Shown here piece after piece: positions 34,592 to 43,664 of a stretch of 64,000 bases of DNA. The notes under the pieces were generated by a model. It was not told where the DNA came from. It made no database searches and saw only the letters and a list, made by a program, of their open reading frames with translations. The position numbers and the translations under genes were made by a program. Position 1 is the first letter of the stretch, and the number at the start of each line of letters is the position of its first letter. The DNA lies in the NCBI RefSeq assembly GCF_020084865.1, contig NZ_CP071953.1, positions 1,488,001-1,552,000 of the forward strand. Reading direction: 5' to 3'. The stretch comes from Candidatus Kaistella beijingensis (lineage in GTDB: Bacteria > Bacteroidota > Bacteroidia > Flavobacteriales > Weeksellaceae).

Positions 34592-36874
34592 CTACAATTC
34601 CCGTCTTTGCGCATCCAAAACTGCAATGGTAGCCAAATTCACGATTTCATCAACACTTGCGCGCATCTGCAAAACGTGGACAGGTTTTTTCAGGCCCATT
34701 AAAATTGGACCCACAACTTGCGCCACCTTCATTCCACGGATGATTTTGTAAGAGAGATTCGCACTTTCCAAATTCGGGAAAACGAAAACGTTTGCAGGAG
34801 TCGTTCCCAATTTCGAAAACGGATAGTCGGAAAGATGATCGGAATTCATCGCAAAATCTGGCTGAATTTCACCATCCACAATCATTTTAGGGAATTTTTC
34901 ATGAAGAATGGAAACCGCTTTCGCTACTTTCTTGGAAGTATCGGAAATCGCTGCAAAATTTTCAAAAGAAAGCATCGCGATTCTCGGCTCGATAGCGAAA
35001 GTTTTCACGGTCATTTCCGACATTTTGGCAATATTCACCAAATCTTCCGCAGTTGGATTTTGATTGATGGACGTATCTGCAAAGAAAATCGGCTTCTTCT
35101 CCGTTAAAATCATCATCATGGAAGCAATTTTATCCACGCCTTTCTCGCGTTCGATGACTTCCAAAACAGGTTTTAAAATAGATTGGTAATTTTTAGAAAA
35201 ACCGACAACCAAAGCGTCTGTATCACCGTGCTGCAACATTAATGGACCAAAATAATCTCTTTGACGAACGTATCTTTTTGCTTTGTATTCGTTCATTCCT
35301 TTTCTTTGGCGCATTTTCCATAAAGTTTCGCGGTATTTCACGCGGTTTTCTTCTTGGTCATCGTCCATTGGATCAACGATTGGAACATTTAATTCGATAC
35401 CGAATTTCTTCATTTGTTCCCGAATGTATTTCTTCTCGCCCAATAAAATCGGTTGAGCAATCCCTTCCTCGTAAAGAATTTGAGCCGCCTTCAAAACATT
35501 GTATTCTTCAGCATTTCCAAGTGTCACTCTTTTCGGATTGGAACGGGCGCGGTTTTGCATCATTCGGATGAGTTTTTCATCACGACCCATTCTGTCGAGA
35601 AGATGCGTCTCGTAATCCTCAAAATTTTCGATTGGTTTTCCGGCAATTCCACTTTCCATTGCGGCTTTTGCAACTGCGATGGAAACCTTGGTAATCAGCC
35701 GGTTATCGAATGGTTTCGGAATAAAATATTCTCTACCAAAATTCAATCCTTTTAAATTATAGGCCAAAATTACCGCTTCAGGAACGGGTTCTTTCGCCAA
35801 ATCTGCAATCGCATAAACTGCAGCCAATTTCATCGCCTCATTAATCGCAGAAGCCTGAACATCGAGTGCGCCACGGAAAATATAAGGGAAACCAAGAACG
35901 TTGTTCACCTGATTAGGATAATCGCTTCTTCCTGTCGCCATAATCGTGTCTTTGCGGGTTTCCATCGCCAATTCATACTCAATTTCAGGATTTGGATTTG
36001 CCAAACCGAACACGACAGGATTTTCAGCCATCGATTTCAACATTTCAGGCGTCATCACATTTCCTTTGGAAAGTCCGATGAAAACATCAGCACCTTTCAC
36101 CGCGTCTTCCAACGTTTCCAAATCAGTTTTGGCAATGAAGTCCAATTTCTCAGGAGTGAGATTTTCTCGTTTATGATTGATGACTCCTTTGGAATCACAC
36201 ATCAATATATTTTCCTTTTTCAGACCAAGTTCGATGTACAGTTTTGTACAGGCAATTGCAGCCGCTCCTGCTCCATTCACGACCATTTTTACCTCACCGA
36301 TTTTTTTACCTGCAATTTCCAAAGCGTTGATTAAAGCCGCCGCAGAAATAATCGCCGTTCCATGTTGGTCATCGTGCATCAAAGGGATATCGAGCTCTTC
36401 TTTCAAACGCTGTTCGATGTAAAAAGCTTCGGGAGCTTTAATGTCTTCAAGGTTGATTCCGCCAAAAGTTGGAGCAATTCCTTTTACAATTTCGATGAAT
36501 TTATCGGGATCTTTTTCGTTAATTTCAATATCGAAAACATTGATGTCCGCAAAAATCTTGAACAAAAGACCCTTTCCTTCCATCACCGGTTTTGAAGCTT
36601 CTGCACCAATATCTCCCAATCCAAGAACCGCAGTTCCATTGGAAATAACCGCAACTAAATTTCCTTTTCCTGTATAATCGTAAACCGTTTTCGGGTCTTT
36701 TTCAATCTCCAAACATGGAATTGCAACTCCGGGAGAATACGCCAAAGATAAATCCCGCTGCGAAGAATGCGGCTTTGATGGAATCACCTCAATTTTTCCT
36801 TTTGGTTCTGATTTATGGTAATCGAGTGCGGCTTGGTTAAAATGTTTTTCGTCTCTTTTATTTTTGTTGGACAT
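34592..36874 (-). CDS. maeB: NADP-dependent malic enzyme with phosphotransacetylase-like domain
   Basis: The 760-residue MaeB-type enzyme oxidatively decarboxylates malate to pyruvate. The malic enzyme half (about 1-430) has LSLAYSPGVAIPCLEI, LLFKIFADINVFDIEI, MHDDQHGTAIISAAALINAL and the nucleotide site VVNGAGAAAIA. The C-terminal 330 residues are a phosphate-acetyltransferase-like domain (TEKKPIFFADTSINQNPTAEDLVNIA), usually regulatory and not catalytic in this class. A 7-nt-period array lies 7 nt upstream of the ATG. Confidence 0.96.
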   Translation of the reverse strand: MSNKNKRDEKHFNQAALDYHKSEPKGKIEVIPSKPHSSQRDLSLAYSPGVAIPCLEIEKDPKTVYDYTGKGNLVAVISNGTAVLGLGDIGAEASKPVMEGKGLLFKIFADINVFDIEINEKDPDKFIEIVKGIAPTFGGINLEDIKAPEAFYIEQRLKEELDIPLMHDDQHGTAIISAAALINALEIAGKKIGEVKMVVNGAGAAAIACTKLYIELGLKKENILMCDSKGVINHKRENLTPEKLDFIAKTDLETLEDAVKGADVFIGLSKGNVMTPEMLKSMAENPVVFGLANPNPEIEYELAMETRKDTIMATGRSDYPNQVNNVLGFPYIFRGALDVQASAINEAMKLAAVYAIADLAKEPVPEAVILAYNLKGLNFGREYFIPKPFDNRLITKVSIAVAKAAMESGIAGKPIENFEDYETHLLDRMGRDEKLIRMMQNRARSNPKRVTLGNAEEYNVLKAAQILYEEGIAQPILLGEKKYIREQMKKFGIELNVPIVDPMDDDQEENRVKYRETLWKMRQRKGMNEYKAKRYVRQRDYFGPLMLQHGDTDALVVGFSKNYQSILKPVLEVIEREKGVDKIASMMMILTEKKPIFFADTSINQNPTAEDLVNIAKMSEMTVKTFAIEPRIAMLSFENFAAISDTSKKVAKAVSILHEKFPKMIVDGEIQPDFAMNSDHLSDYPFSKLGTTPANVFVFPNLESANLSYKIIRGMKVAQVVGPILMGLKKPVHVLQMRASVDEIVNLATIAVLDAQRREL

Positions 36875-36881
36875 AAGTTTT

Positions 36882-36916
36882 GTTTCGGGTTTAAGGTTTC
36901 ACGTTTAAGGTTTCAA
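36882..36916. repeat. 7-nt period repeat array upstream of maeB
   Basis: Five heptamers: GTTTCGG, GTTTAAG, GTTTCAC, GTTTAAG, GTTTCAA, starting 7 nt upstream of the maeB start codon. Confidence 0.7.
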
Positions 36917-36968
36917 TTTTCTACTTGATGTTTCCTTAAGGCTTTATAATAATGCTTTTTCTGAACTA

Positions 36969-37829
36969 TTAATTCAAATTCAGAATATATTTTTTGTGAT
37001 AATCTACCAAACTTTCAATGGGTTTTTGCACGATGCAACCCACATTCAAATTGAGTTCTGCCGCTGCGGCGCGAAGAATATCTTCATAATAAAACGCAAT
37101 TGAACCAATGAAATTGATTTCTGCGTCTTTCGCTTCTTCATACGGCAAAACCTGATAATCGAGAAAGTTTTTCATCTCATCAAAAACCATATTTTGGAAG
37201 TAAGGATGACTTTTTCTTTCCACCACAAATTTGTTGAAATCAGCAAGGTACGCATTTGCACGTGGATTGTGGTACATGTTTTTTATCGCGTCTTCAATCG
37301 TAAGATTATATTTTTCGATAAAATCGTTCTGTAAATCGGAAGGAAGTTTCTTCATGAAAAATCTTCGCAAAAGATTTTTTCCGATGGCACTTCCGCTTCC
37401 TTCATCACCAATTAAAAATCCAAGAGAAGGCAATTCTCTTTTTATTTTTTCACCATCAAAATAGCAGGAATTTGAACCTGTTCCGAGAATGCAGACAATT
37501 GCAGGTTTTCCGTTATAGGCGGCATAAGCAGCGGCGGTTAAATCTTCTTTCACCGTGACTTCCGCATTTTTGAAAACTTTTTGAAATTCATTTTCAACCA
37601 ACGCCACATTTTCAGGAACTCCACAACCGGAACCGTAGAAAAAGACTTTCTGCAAAGAATCTTTGATGGTGAGAAGATTGTTGTTTTTCTCAATTTCGGG
37701 AACTATCATTTCCGAATCGATGATATTGGGATTGAAACCAATGGTTTCGGTCTTCAAAAAAACCTTCCCGAACTTGTCGAGAATCACCCAATCACATTTC
37801 GTGGAACCGCCGTCAACAATGGCAATCAT
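36969..37829 (-). CDS. N-acetylglucosamine kinase-like protein (BadF/BadG ATPase family)
   Basis: The 286-residue protein has the ASKHA-fold sugar-kinase layout: phosphate-1 loop IVDGGSTKCDWVILD at the N-terminus, phosphate-2 type segment VCILGTGSNSCYFDG and GFLIGDEGSGSAIGKNLLRRFF. This matches the mammalian-NAGK-like members of Bacteroidota that phosphorylate GlcNAc or related amino sugars. A remnant of a GH20 hexosaminidase gene about 1.7 kb away agrees with amino-sugar metabolism in this area. Substrate is inferred only. Confidence 0.83.
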   Translation of the reverse strand: MIAIVDGGSTKCDWVILDKFGKVFLKTETIGFNPNIIDSEMIVPEIEKNNNLLTIKDSLQKVFFYGSGCGVPENVALVENEFQKVFKNAEVTVKEDLTAAAYAAYNGKPAIVCILGTGSNSCYFDGEKIKRELPSLGFLIGDEGSGSAIGKNLLRRFFMKKLPSDLQNDFIEKYNLTIEDAIKNMYHNPRANAYLADFNKFVVERKSHPYFQNMVFDEMKNFLDYQVLPYEEAKDAEINFIGSIAFYYEDILRAAAAELNLNVGCIVQKPIESLVDYHKKYILNLN

Positions 37830-37921
37830 ATGGTAAAAAGTTTAGTCTGCTAAAATATTAATTTAATTTAAAAGAATTTAGATTTAAAGCTATTATTTTA
37901 TGAATAATATCTAATAAAAAA

Positions 37922-37940
37922 GCGAACAAAAAATGTCCGC
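37922..37940 (-). terminator. Terminator after the NifU-domain gene
   Basis: 7-bp stem (minus strand GCGGACA/TGTTCGC, one G-T wobble) with a 5-nt loop and a T-run, 24 nt after the stop codon at 37965. Confidence 0.7.
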
Positions 37941-37964
37941 TCAGTTTTTTATAAACAATAAAAT

Positions 37965-38213
37965 TTATTCCACACTCACCACTTCCAAAATTTCGGGAGC
38001 ATGTTGTTTGATAGTATTTTCAACGCCTAATTTCATGGTAGAAAAACTCATCGGACAACCGTTGCAGTTTCCAATAAGTTTTACGAAAACCGTTTCGGCT
38101 TTTACATCAACCAATTCAATATCACCACCGTCTTTATTCAAAAACGGGCGGATTGTTTCAAGTGCTTCCAACACTTTGATTACGGTTTCTTCGTGTTTTA
38201 TTTCTGTGTTCAT
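37965..38213 (-). CDS. NifU C-terminal domain protein (iron-sulfur carrier)
   Basis: The 82-residue protein is a stand-alone NifU C-terminal domain. It has the paired-cysteine motif GNCNGCPMS used to hold a labile [4Fe-4S] cluster between subunits, and the conserved FLNKDGGDIELVDV. It acts as a scaffold or carrier in cluster assembly. It lies downstream of an Mrp/ApbC-type ATPase gene, a cluster-transfer protein, which supports the role. Confidence 0.93.
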   Translation of the reverse strand: MNTEIKHEETVIKVLEALETIRPFLNKDGGDIELVDVKAETVFVKLIGNCNGCPMSFSTMKLGVENTIKQHAPEILEVVSVE

Positions 38214-38224
38214 CTTCTAATTTT

Positions 38225-38245
38225 GTTTCAAGTTTCAGGTTTCAG
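38225..38245. repeat. 7-nt period repeat array upstream of the NifU-domain gene
   Basis: Three heptamers, GTTTCAA, GTTTCAG, GTTTCAG, 11 nt upstream of the start codon. Confidence 0.6.
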
Positions 38246-38333
38246 GTAAACTATGTCTTTTGGACAAACCGTGATTTGTCCTTACAAACCACTACATCCA
38301 CAAGAGGGAATTCTCTCCCACACTCAAACCTTC

Positions 38334-39437
38334 CTACTTTTTCGGCGAACATCCCGCCATTGTAGTAATTTTTACCGCTTCTGTTGGAGGTAAATTTTTG
38401 TTTCTTTCCACCAAACTTTCAATCATATTTTGGGTGGTTGTGGTGTAGATTTCCGCAATCTTCGAACCTTCCTGTAATGCAGCCGGTCTTCCAACATCAC
38501 CCGCTTCGCGAATACTTTGGATTAATGGAATTTCGCCCAAAACAGGAATTCCTAAATCTTCCGCCAAAAACTGTGCTCCCTGATTTCCAAAAATATAATA
38601 TTTATTTTCAGGCAATTCTGCAGGGGTAAAATACGACATATTTTCAATTAAACCCAGAACCGGAACATTGATGCTTTCCATGGTAAACATTGCGATTCCC
38701 TTTCTCACATCAGCTAAAGCGATATGTTGTGGCGTTGAAACAATTACGGCTCCCGTTACCGGAACTTCCTGAATAATTGACAAATGAATATCGCCTGTTC
38801 CCGGAGGAAGGTCGATTAAAAGAAAATCCAGTTCTCCCCACGCTGCGTCGCGAATCATTTGGTTTAGAGCTTTTGAAGCCATTGGTCCACGCCAAACTAC
38901 GGCTTGATTTGCTCCCGAAAAATATCCGATGGAAAGCATTTTTACCCCATAATTTTCGATGGGTTTCATCAAGTTTCTTCCGTCAACTTCTACAGAAATT
39001 GGTTTTGCCCCCACTGTATCAAACATGGTTGGAACTGAAGGTCCATAAATATCGGCATCTAAAATCCCGACTTTGAAACCCATTTTTGCTAAAGTTACCG
39101 CAAGATTTGCTGCAACGGTAGATTTTCCGACACCGCCTTTTCCTGAAGCGATGGCGATGATATTTTGAATTCCTGGAATTTGTTTTCCTTTGATTTGACT
39201 TTGCCGAATTTCAGAAGGTTCCGGAGAAGCGATTTTCAACTTTAAAACCACATCATCCCCAAACTGCGATGCAAATGCCTGTTTCATTGCCGCTTCCAAC
39301 TTTTTCTTTTCGTGCATTGCAGGTGAATGTGCCGTCATATCGATATACACATCATTTCCCATCACCTGAAAATTGTGCACCAAATCATCCACTTCGATCT
39401 CTTTCAGGAAGTCCTGAACTTTTGCTTTCGTCAACAT
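38334..39437 (-). CDS. apbC: Mrp/NBP35-family iron-sulfur cluster carrier ATPase
   Basis: The 367-residue P-loop protein has an N-terminal MIP18/DUF59 domain (about 1-85) and the Mrp ATPase with deviant Walker A GKGGVGKST, DADIYGPSVPTMF, LLIDLPPGTGDIHLS and ENMSYF. The usual CxxC cluster-binding pair seen in many Mrp proteins is not present after the ENMSYF segment, as in other Flavobacteriia; the C-terminal MAGCSPKK holds a single Cys. It likely loads Fe-S clusters on target proteins, together with the NifU-domain protein next to it. Confidence 0.92.
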   Translation of the reverse strand: MLTKAKVQDFLKEIEVDDLVHNFQVMGNDVYIDMTAHSPAMHEKKKLEAAMKQAFASQFGDDVVLKLKIASPEPSEIRQSQIKGKQIPGIQNIIAIASGKGGVGKSTVAANLAVTLAKMGFKVGILDADIYGPSVPTMFDTVGAKPISVEVDGRNLMKPIENYGVKMLSIGYFSGANQAVVWRGPMASKALNQMIRDAAWGELDFLLIDLPPGTGDIHLSIIQEVPVTGAVIVSTPQHIALADVRKGIAMFTMESINVPVLGLIENMSYFTPAELPENKYYIFGNQGAQFLAEDLGIPVLGEIPLIQSIREAGDVGRPAALQEGSKIAEIYTTTTQNMIESLVERNKNLPPTEAVKITTMAGCSPKK

Positions 39438-39504
39438 AATTATCTTCTAAAAATTGATTGACAAATTTAGGCAATTTTTTCTTATTTAGAATGAATAAAA
39501 TCTA

Positions 39505-39738
39505 TTGATAAACTTCAGGTCTAACAATAACAAAGATTTTGTAAAAGTAGCGACGGTAGAAAATACTGTAGACCCAAAAAATACGGAACCCACGATTCGC
39601 GATTTCAGTGCAGAAATTCTTCCGACTGAAGCGAGATTTGTAAAAGTGGTTGCCAAAAATTTCGGCAAACTTCCGGAATGGCATCAAGGTTTTGGCGGGG
39701 ATGCATTTATTTTCGTGGATGAGATTATGGTGAAATAA
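39505..39738 (+). pseudogene. C-terminal remnant of a GH20-type beta-hexosaminidase
   Basis: A 77-codon open frame without a normal start (only TTG) and with no upstream coding part. Its end, RFVKVVAKNFGKLPEWHQGFGGDAFIFVDEI, recalls in parts the last strands of the discoidin-like C-terminal domain of Bacteroidota family 20 hexosaminidases (ARYVKV..KNFG.LPEWH.G.GG.A.IFVDEI). The catalytic barrel is absent, so this is a leftover of a deleted gene. The residue stretch is conserved enough for the deletion to be recent. Assignment is from memory of the family. Confidence 0.55.
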
Positions 39739-39746
39739 CGCTGTTC

Positions 39747-40496
39747 TTATTTTAAGTATTTCTCTAAAGGATGTTTCTGGTTTTTCAATTCATTCACAAA
39801 AATCTTTGAAATTTCCGTTGCTCCCAAAACTGAAAGATGGGTGTCGTCTACTTTTCCTTCAGGGAAAAATGCATTTTCCCCCGGTTTGAAATGAAGATGA
39901 AGTTTTTTGGATTCTTCTACTCCATAACTGTTTTCCAAATTTTCAGTGAGATACTGCATATCGAAAAATGGAACTTTCATTTCCTGCGCAACCAATCGTG
40001 CAATGAGTGTGTAATTTCCGTGTGAATCGAGCAAAACGCCTTCCTTGTTGAATTTTCTGCGGGCAATTGATGAAAATAAAATAGGAATCGCTCCTTTTGC
40101 TCTTGCTTCTTCGATGTAACGAATTAAATTGTATCGATAAGAAGTTTGTGGATTGGTGTAACGAGTCGGATCGGTATCTTTCGCATCGTTGTGACCGAAC
40201 TGAATGAAAAGATAATCGCCTTTTTTTAAAGATTCTAAAACCGGTTTCCAATGACCGAGCTCGCGGAAGCTTTTGGTACTTCTTCCGTTGACGGCGTGAT
40301 TGAAAATTTGGACGTTATCATTAAAAAACGATGGTAGAACCTGAACCCACCCTCTTTCAGGGTTTTTGTCGGGATCTGGTTTTATCGCCATTGTGGAATC
40401 GCCGATGGTGTGAATGGTAATTTTTTTGGAGTGATTTGTTGTGGCGCAACTCATCAATAATAATGTAGAGAGCAAAATTAACTTATAGATTTTCAT
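39747..40496 (-). CDS. Rhamnogalacturonan acetylesterase (CE12, SGNH hydrolase)
   Basis: The esterase removes acetyl groups from rhamnogalacturonan I. I start it at the ATG at 40494-40496, which gives the lipoprotein signal MKIYKLILLSTLLLMSC; the longer frame adds 7 codons. The 249-residue product has the SGNH blocks: GDSTMA (catalytic Ser), NGRSTKSF, FGHNDAKD and the C-terminal DDTHLS with the catalytic Asp and His. It overlaps the PL10-CE8 gene end by 14 nt and is the last gene of the five-gene operon. Location: periplasm or outer membrane as a lipoprotein. Confidence 0.92.
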   Translation of the reverse strand: MKIYKLILLSTLLLMSCATTNHSKKITIHTIGDSTMAIKPDPDKNPERGWVQVLPSFFNDNVQIFNHAVNGRSTKSFRELGHWKPVLESLKKGDYLFIQFGHNDAKDTDPTRYTNPQTSYRYNLIRYIEEARAKGAIPILFSSIARRKFNKEGVLLDSHGNYTLIARLVAQEMKVPFFDMQYLTENLENSYGVEESKKLHLHFKPGENAFFPEGKVDDTHLSVLGATEISKIFVNELKNQKHPLEKYLK

Positions 40497-42447
40497 ACCA
40501 ATTTCGTTTAAAATCATCTTTTAAAACATTTTCTTTCGTGTAATTTCTAGCCTGCCTTTTTGAAAGCTGTTTCGACCAACTTACGCGATTTTTGACCTCC
40601 GAACTTTTTCCCGAGTTATTATACTCTGCAAAAAAAGCCGTACTTTCTGCTTCGGTTTTATTCCAGTTGTCCCAACGTTTCTCGGTGATATGATTTCCAA
40701 AATTGCTGTTCATAAAAACAGATTTCGCATAAATTCGCCAAGGTCTTCCAAGAAAAACTTGCGAAATATTTTCATCCGCTGTTAATTTACATTGATTAAA
40801 AACAAAACCGAATTCAGCGTTTTGAGGTGTCGAAGGTGCGGTGATGAATGAATTCTTCTTGCTGTGAATTTCGCAGTTTTCAAAATAAGCCGTCGCACTT
40901 CCGAAAATAAAATCGGTTGTTCCTTCGATGTAGGAATTTTTGATGTAAATCTTTCCTTCATTGTCAAGATAAAGGGTGTCCTGATTTCCCAAAATTTGGC
41001 AACTCATCACCGCAACTCGGTTTGAAACAATGCTCAAAGCAATCGCCTGTCCAACTTCGCCTGCCGAATTTTCAATCGTGAGATTTTCAAGAACGGTGTC
41101 ATTTGCTTCCACTAAAAAAGTTGGCGTAAAAAAAGTGCTGTTTCTTGCTCGGTCGATTTTTGCAAAATAATCATTGAATCGAATCACGGTTTTCTCGCGG
41201 TCTTCGCCAAGAATTTTAATGTTGGTATTCCATTGATGCAGTACTACTTTTTCATTGTAAATTCCGTTTTTAACGAAAATTGTAATTCTTTCATACGGAA
41301 AAGATCTGCATTGATCAATCGCGTCTTGAATATTGCTAAAATCGCCGCTTCCATCTTTTGAAACGGTGTAGAAATTTTTGTCTTCCACCGTTTTTACATT
41401 TTTTTTCTTCCAAGATTCGTATTTTTTCAAAACTTCTTCAGGTTCGTCGGTGAACCAAGCGTAGCCGTTTCTTCTTTCTGCACCAATTTCTTCGTACGTT
41501 TTTTTACGAATTCCATCTCTGTCACTAAAAAAAGGCTCGTTGGTTTCCAAATCGCTGAATCTTGCCCAAATTGGTTCTGCATTTTTATCTGCAATTAAAT
41601 GCTTGTCGTTTTCGATTCGTACTTCCTTAAAACCCGTAATTTTTGTTTCCTGAAACCAATGAACCGCGTGTTCTACAGCGTTGATAATTTCTTTTGAAGG
41701 ATTTTTCAACGACATTAATAATAAGGTAAGTTTTGCCGATTCTTTTCCGCTTAATGAAGGTAATTCATACGCTCTTGCTTTCGCAGGAAAAAGCGAAAAT
41801 TCATCGTGTTGAGCGCACCAAACGGTGAGTTTTCCGTTCTGTTTGTATTGGGTTTTTAGAATAACATCAATTCCTTTATCAAAAGAATTCTTTATTTTTC
41901 CTAAAGTTTCTGATGGAATTTTGATTGGATATTTTTCGCCTTCATTAATCATCTCCTGAAAAAGAAATAAAACATTCGCCATCGCATTATCGTTGAAAGT
42001 AATGTGCGAACTGTAATTTTTTTGCAAAGGAAAAAACTGTGGCCAACCTCCATTTTCGTACTGTGCAGTGAAAAGATATTCAATTCCTTTAAGAAAAGCT
42101 GCCCGATATTTTTCATCGGGTTGAAACCGGTAAACATTTGCAAGAAATTTCATTTCCTGACTTGTCGCATTATTGTCTATCGTGGTACCCGAAAAATCAT
42201 TTTTAGAATCGAGAAGTTTCTTTTTTTCTGTTGATGAAAGTTCCCTATTAATAGACTTGTTTTTTTCCCAACCACCATTATTTTTTTGGTAAAGAATTAC
42301 ATTTTCTGCGATTCTTTTTGCTTCCGCAGATTTCAGAAAGTTTTCATCTTTAGATAAAGCAATTCTGTTCCAATTTTTGTCAATAAGTTGACCGCTTGCA
42401 AATTGAAATGCAAAAATTAGAAAGAGAAAAATTAGGCGGATTTTCAT
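40483..42447 (-). CDS. Fused pectate lyase (PL10) - pectin methylesterase (CE8)
   Basis: The 654-residue exported enzyme has a signal peptide (about 1-19), a PL10 pectate lyase half (about 20-340: NGGWEKNKSI, TIDNNATSQEMKFLANVY, NGGWPQFFPL, DNAMANVLF, WCAQHDEF, RRNGYAWF) and a CE8 methylesterase half (about 350-654) with GSGDFSNIQDAID, the catalytic Asp pair in QDTLY and TTDFIFGSA and the Arg in LGRPWR. De-esterification and cleavage of homogalacturonan are thus joined in one chain. It lies 6 nt after the GH105 gene. No T9SS tail, so it is expected in the periplasm or outer-membrane region. Confidence 0.92.
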   Translation of the reverse strand: MKIRLIFLFLIFAFQFASGQLIDKNWNRIALSKDENFLKSAEAKRIAENVILYQKNNGGWEKNKSINRELSSTEKKKLLDSKNDFSGTTIDNNATSQEMKFLANVYRFQPDEKYRAAFLKGIEYLFTAQYENGGWPQFFPLQKNYSSHITFNDNAMANVLFLFQEMINEGEKYPIKIPSETLGKIKNSFDKGIDVILKTQYKQNGKLTVWCAQHDEFSLFPAKARAYELPSLSGKESAKLTLLLMSLKNPSKEIINAVEHAVHWFQETKITGFKEVRIENDKHLIADKNAEPIWARFSDLETNEPFFSDRDGIRKKTYEEIGAERRNGYAWFTDEPEEVLKKYESWKKKNVKTVEDKNFYTVSKDGSGDFSNIQDAIDQCRSFPYERITIFVKNGIYNEKVVLHQWNTNIKILGEDREKTVIRFNDYFAKIDRARNSTFFTPTFLVEANDTVLENLTIENSAGEVGQAIALSIVSNRVAVMSCQILGNQDTLYLDNEGKIYIKNSYIEGTTDFIFGSATAYFENCEIHSKKNSFITAPSTPQNAEFGFVFNQCKLTADENISQVFLGRPWRIYAKSVFMNSNFGNHITEKRWDNWNKTEAESTAFFAEYNNSGKSSEVKNRVSWSKQLSKRQARNYTKENVLKDDFKRNWYENL

Positions 42448-42453
42448 AAAATT

Positions 42454-43659
42454 TTATCGGTCAAGTTGAAGCGCGGCAAGAATAAAAGGTCCCGTCGCTT
42501 TTGGGTCGTTGTCTTTCTTTTTTTCGTTTACATAATACTCGAAAGAACCGTCTCTGAAGGGTTTTCCGCCCAATCCTGCAACCGCGCAAACGTTGGTTAA
42601 AGTGACGTAACCTTCAGGAGAAACCTTCACCAAATCATTCAGCAAACCGTCAAAAGCTTTATTGGCAATATTCTTAAATTCTTTTGGAAGATATCCTTTG
42701 TTCGCTCCTTTTGCAAAAGCGTACGCAAACATCGCGGAACCTGATGCTTCTAAATAATTTCCGTCGCGGTTTCCTTGATCCGTCACTTGATACCAAAGTC
42801 CTGATTTGTCCTGATATTTTGCGATGGCAGAACTTGTGGAATTCAAATATTGAATCAGTTCGGCTCTTTTAGGATGATTTTTCGGGAAATAATCGAGGAC
42901 ATCCACCAAAGCCATCACATACCAACCGAGCGAACGTGACCAAAAGTTCGGGGAAACTCCCGTTTCTTTGTTTGCCCAACCCATTTCACGACTTTCGTCC
43001 CAACCGTGATAAAGCAATCCTGTTTTTTTGTCGAGCAAATGTTTCTGAATCAGTTCAAATTGCAGAGCCACATCGTCTAACTTATTTCCGTTTTCAAAAG
43101 TCGTGTTGTAACGTGCATAGAACGGCGAACCCATATAAAGTCCATCCAACCACATTTGGTTTGGATAGATTTTTTTGTGCCAAAAACCACCTTCAGAAGT
43201 TCGTGGCTGCTTTTCGAGTTGCAGACGAAGCGTTTTCAGTGCAGTCAAATATTTTTCATCCTTGGTTTTTTCGTACAAATCAAAAAGATGATGACCTGCG
43301 ATAATCATATCGATGTTGTAGTTTTCGAATTTGTAAGAAGGAATTTTTCCGTCTTTATCGATGGTTGCATCGGCGTAACCTTTTACGTAATCAATATATT
43401 TTTGATTTCCTGTTTTAGCGTACAGTTCCTCAAAAGCGATCATATTCAGACCATGAACATAATCCCATTTCGGAGCTGTTTTGTCATCGAGCATATACGC
43501 TTCGGGATATTTTTTCAGTAAAGTTAAAGCCATTCTTTCCGACCATTTTTTGGTGGCAGGAATTTCGGAATAGCTTTCAGATTTTGTAACCGTTTTACAA
43601 CTAGTCACCAAGAAAATCGCCAAAATTAAAAGAATGAACTGATGAATTGTTTTCAACAT
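42454..43659 (-). CDS. Unsaturated rhamnogalacturonyl hydrolase (GH105)
   Basis: The 401-residue lipoprotein (MLKTIHQFILLILAIFLVTSC) is a YteR/YesR-type alpha6/alpha6 barrel enzyme that releases the 4,5-unsaturated galacturonate left at oligomer ends by lyases. Features: WDYVHGLNMIAFEELY, WLDGLYMGSPFYARY, WSRSLGWYVMALVDVLD, YLEASGSAMFAYAFAKG and the C-terminal GAGLGG-type loop. Central member of the operon between the DUF4861 gene (5 nt) and the PL10-CE8 gene (6 nt). Confidence 0.93.
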   Translation of the reverse strand: MLKTIHQFILLILAIFLVTSCKTVTKSESYSEIPATKKWSERMALTLLKKYPEAYMLDDKTAPKWDYVHGLNMIAFEELYAKTGNQKYIDYVKGYADATIDKDGKIPSYKFENYNIDMIIAGHHLFDLYEKTKDEKYLTALKTLRLQLEKQPRTSEGGFWHKKIYPNQMWLDGLYMGSPFYARYNTTFENGNKLDDVALQFELIQKHLLDKKTGLLYHGWDESREMGWANKETGVSPNFWSRSLGWYVMALVDVLDYFPKNHPKRAELIQYLNSTSSAIAKYQDKSGLWYQVTDQGNRDGNYLEASGSAMFAYAFAKGANKGYLPKEFKNIANKAFDGLLNDLVKVSPEGYVTLTNVCAVAGLGGKPFRDGSFEYYVNEKKKDNDPKATGPFILAALQLDR

Positions 43660-43664
43660 ACTAT

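Noticed and set aside
42004..42234. Plus-strand open frame within the PL10-CE8 gene
   Set aside because: Antisense shadow of a conserved gene; no start context or family match.
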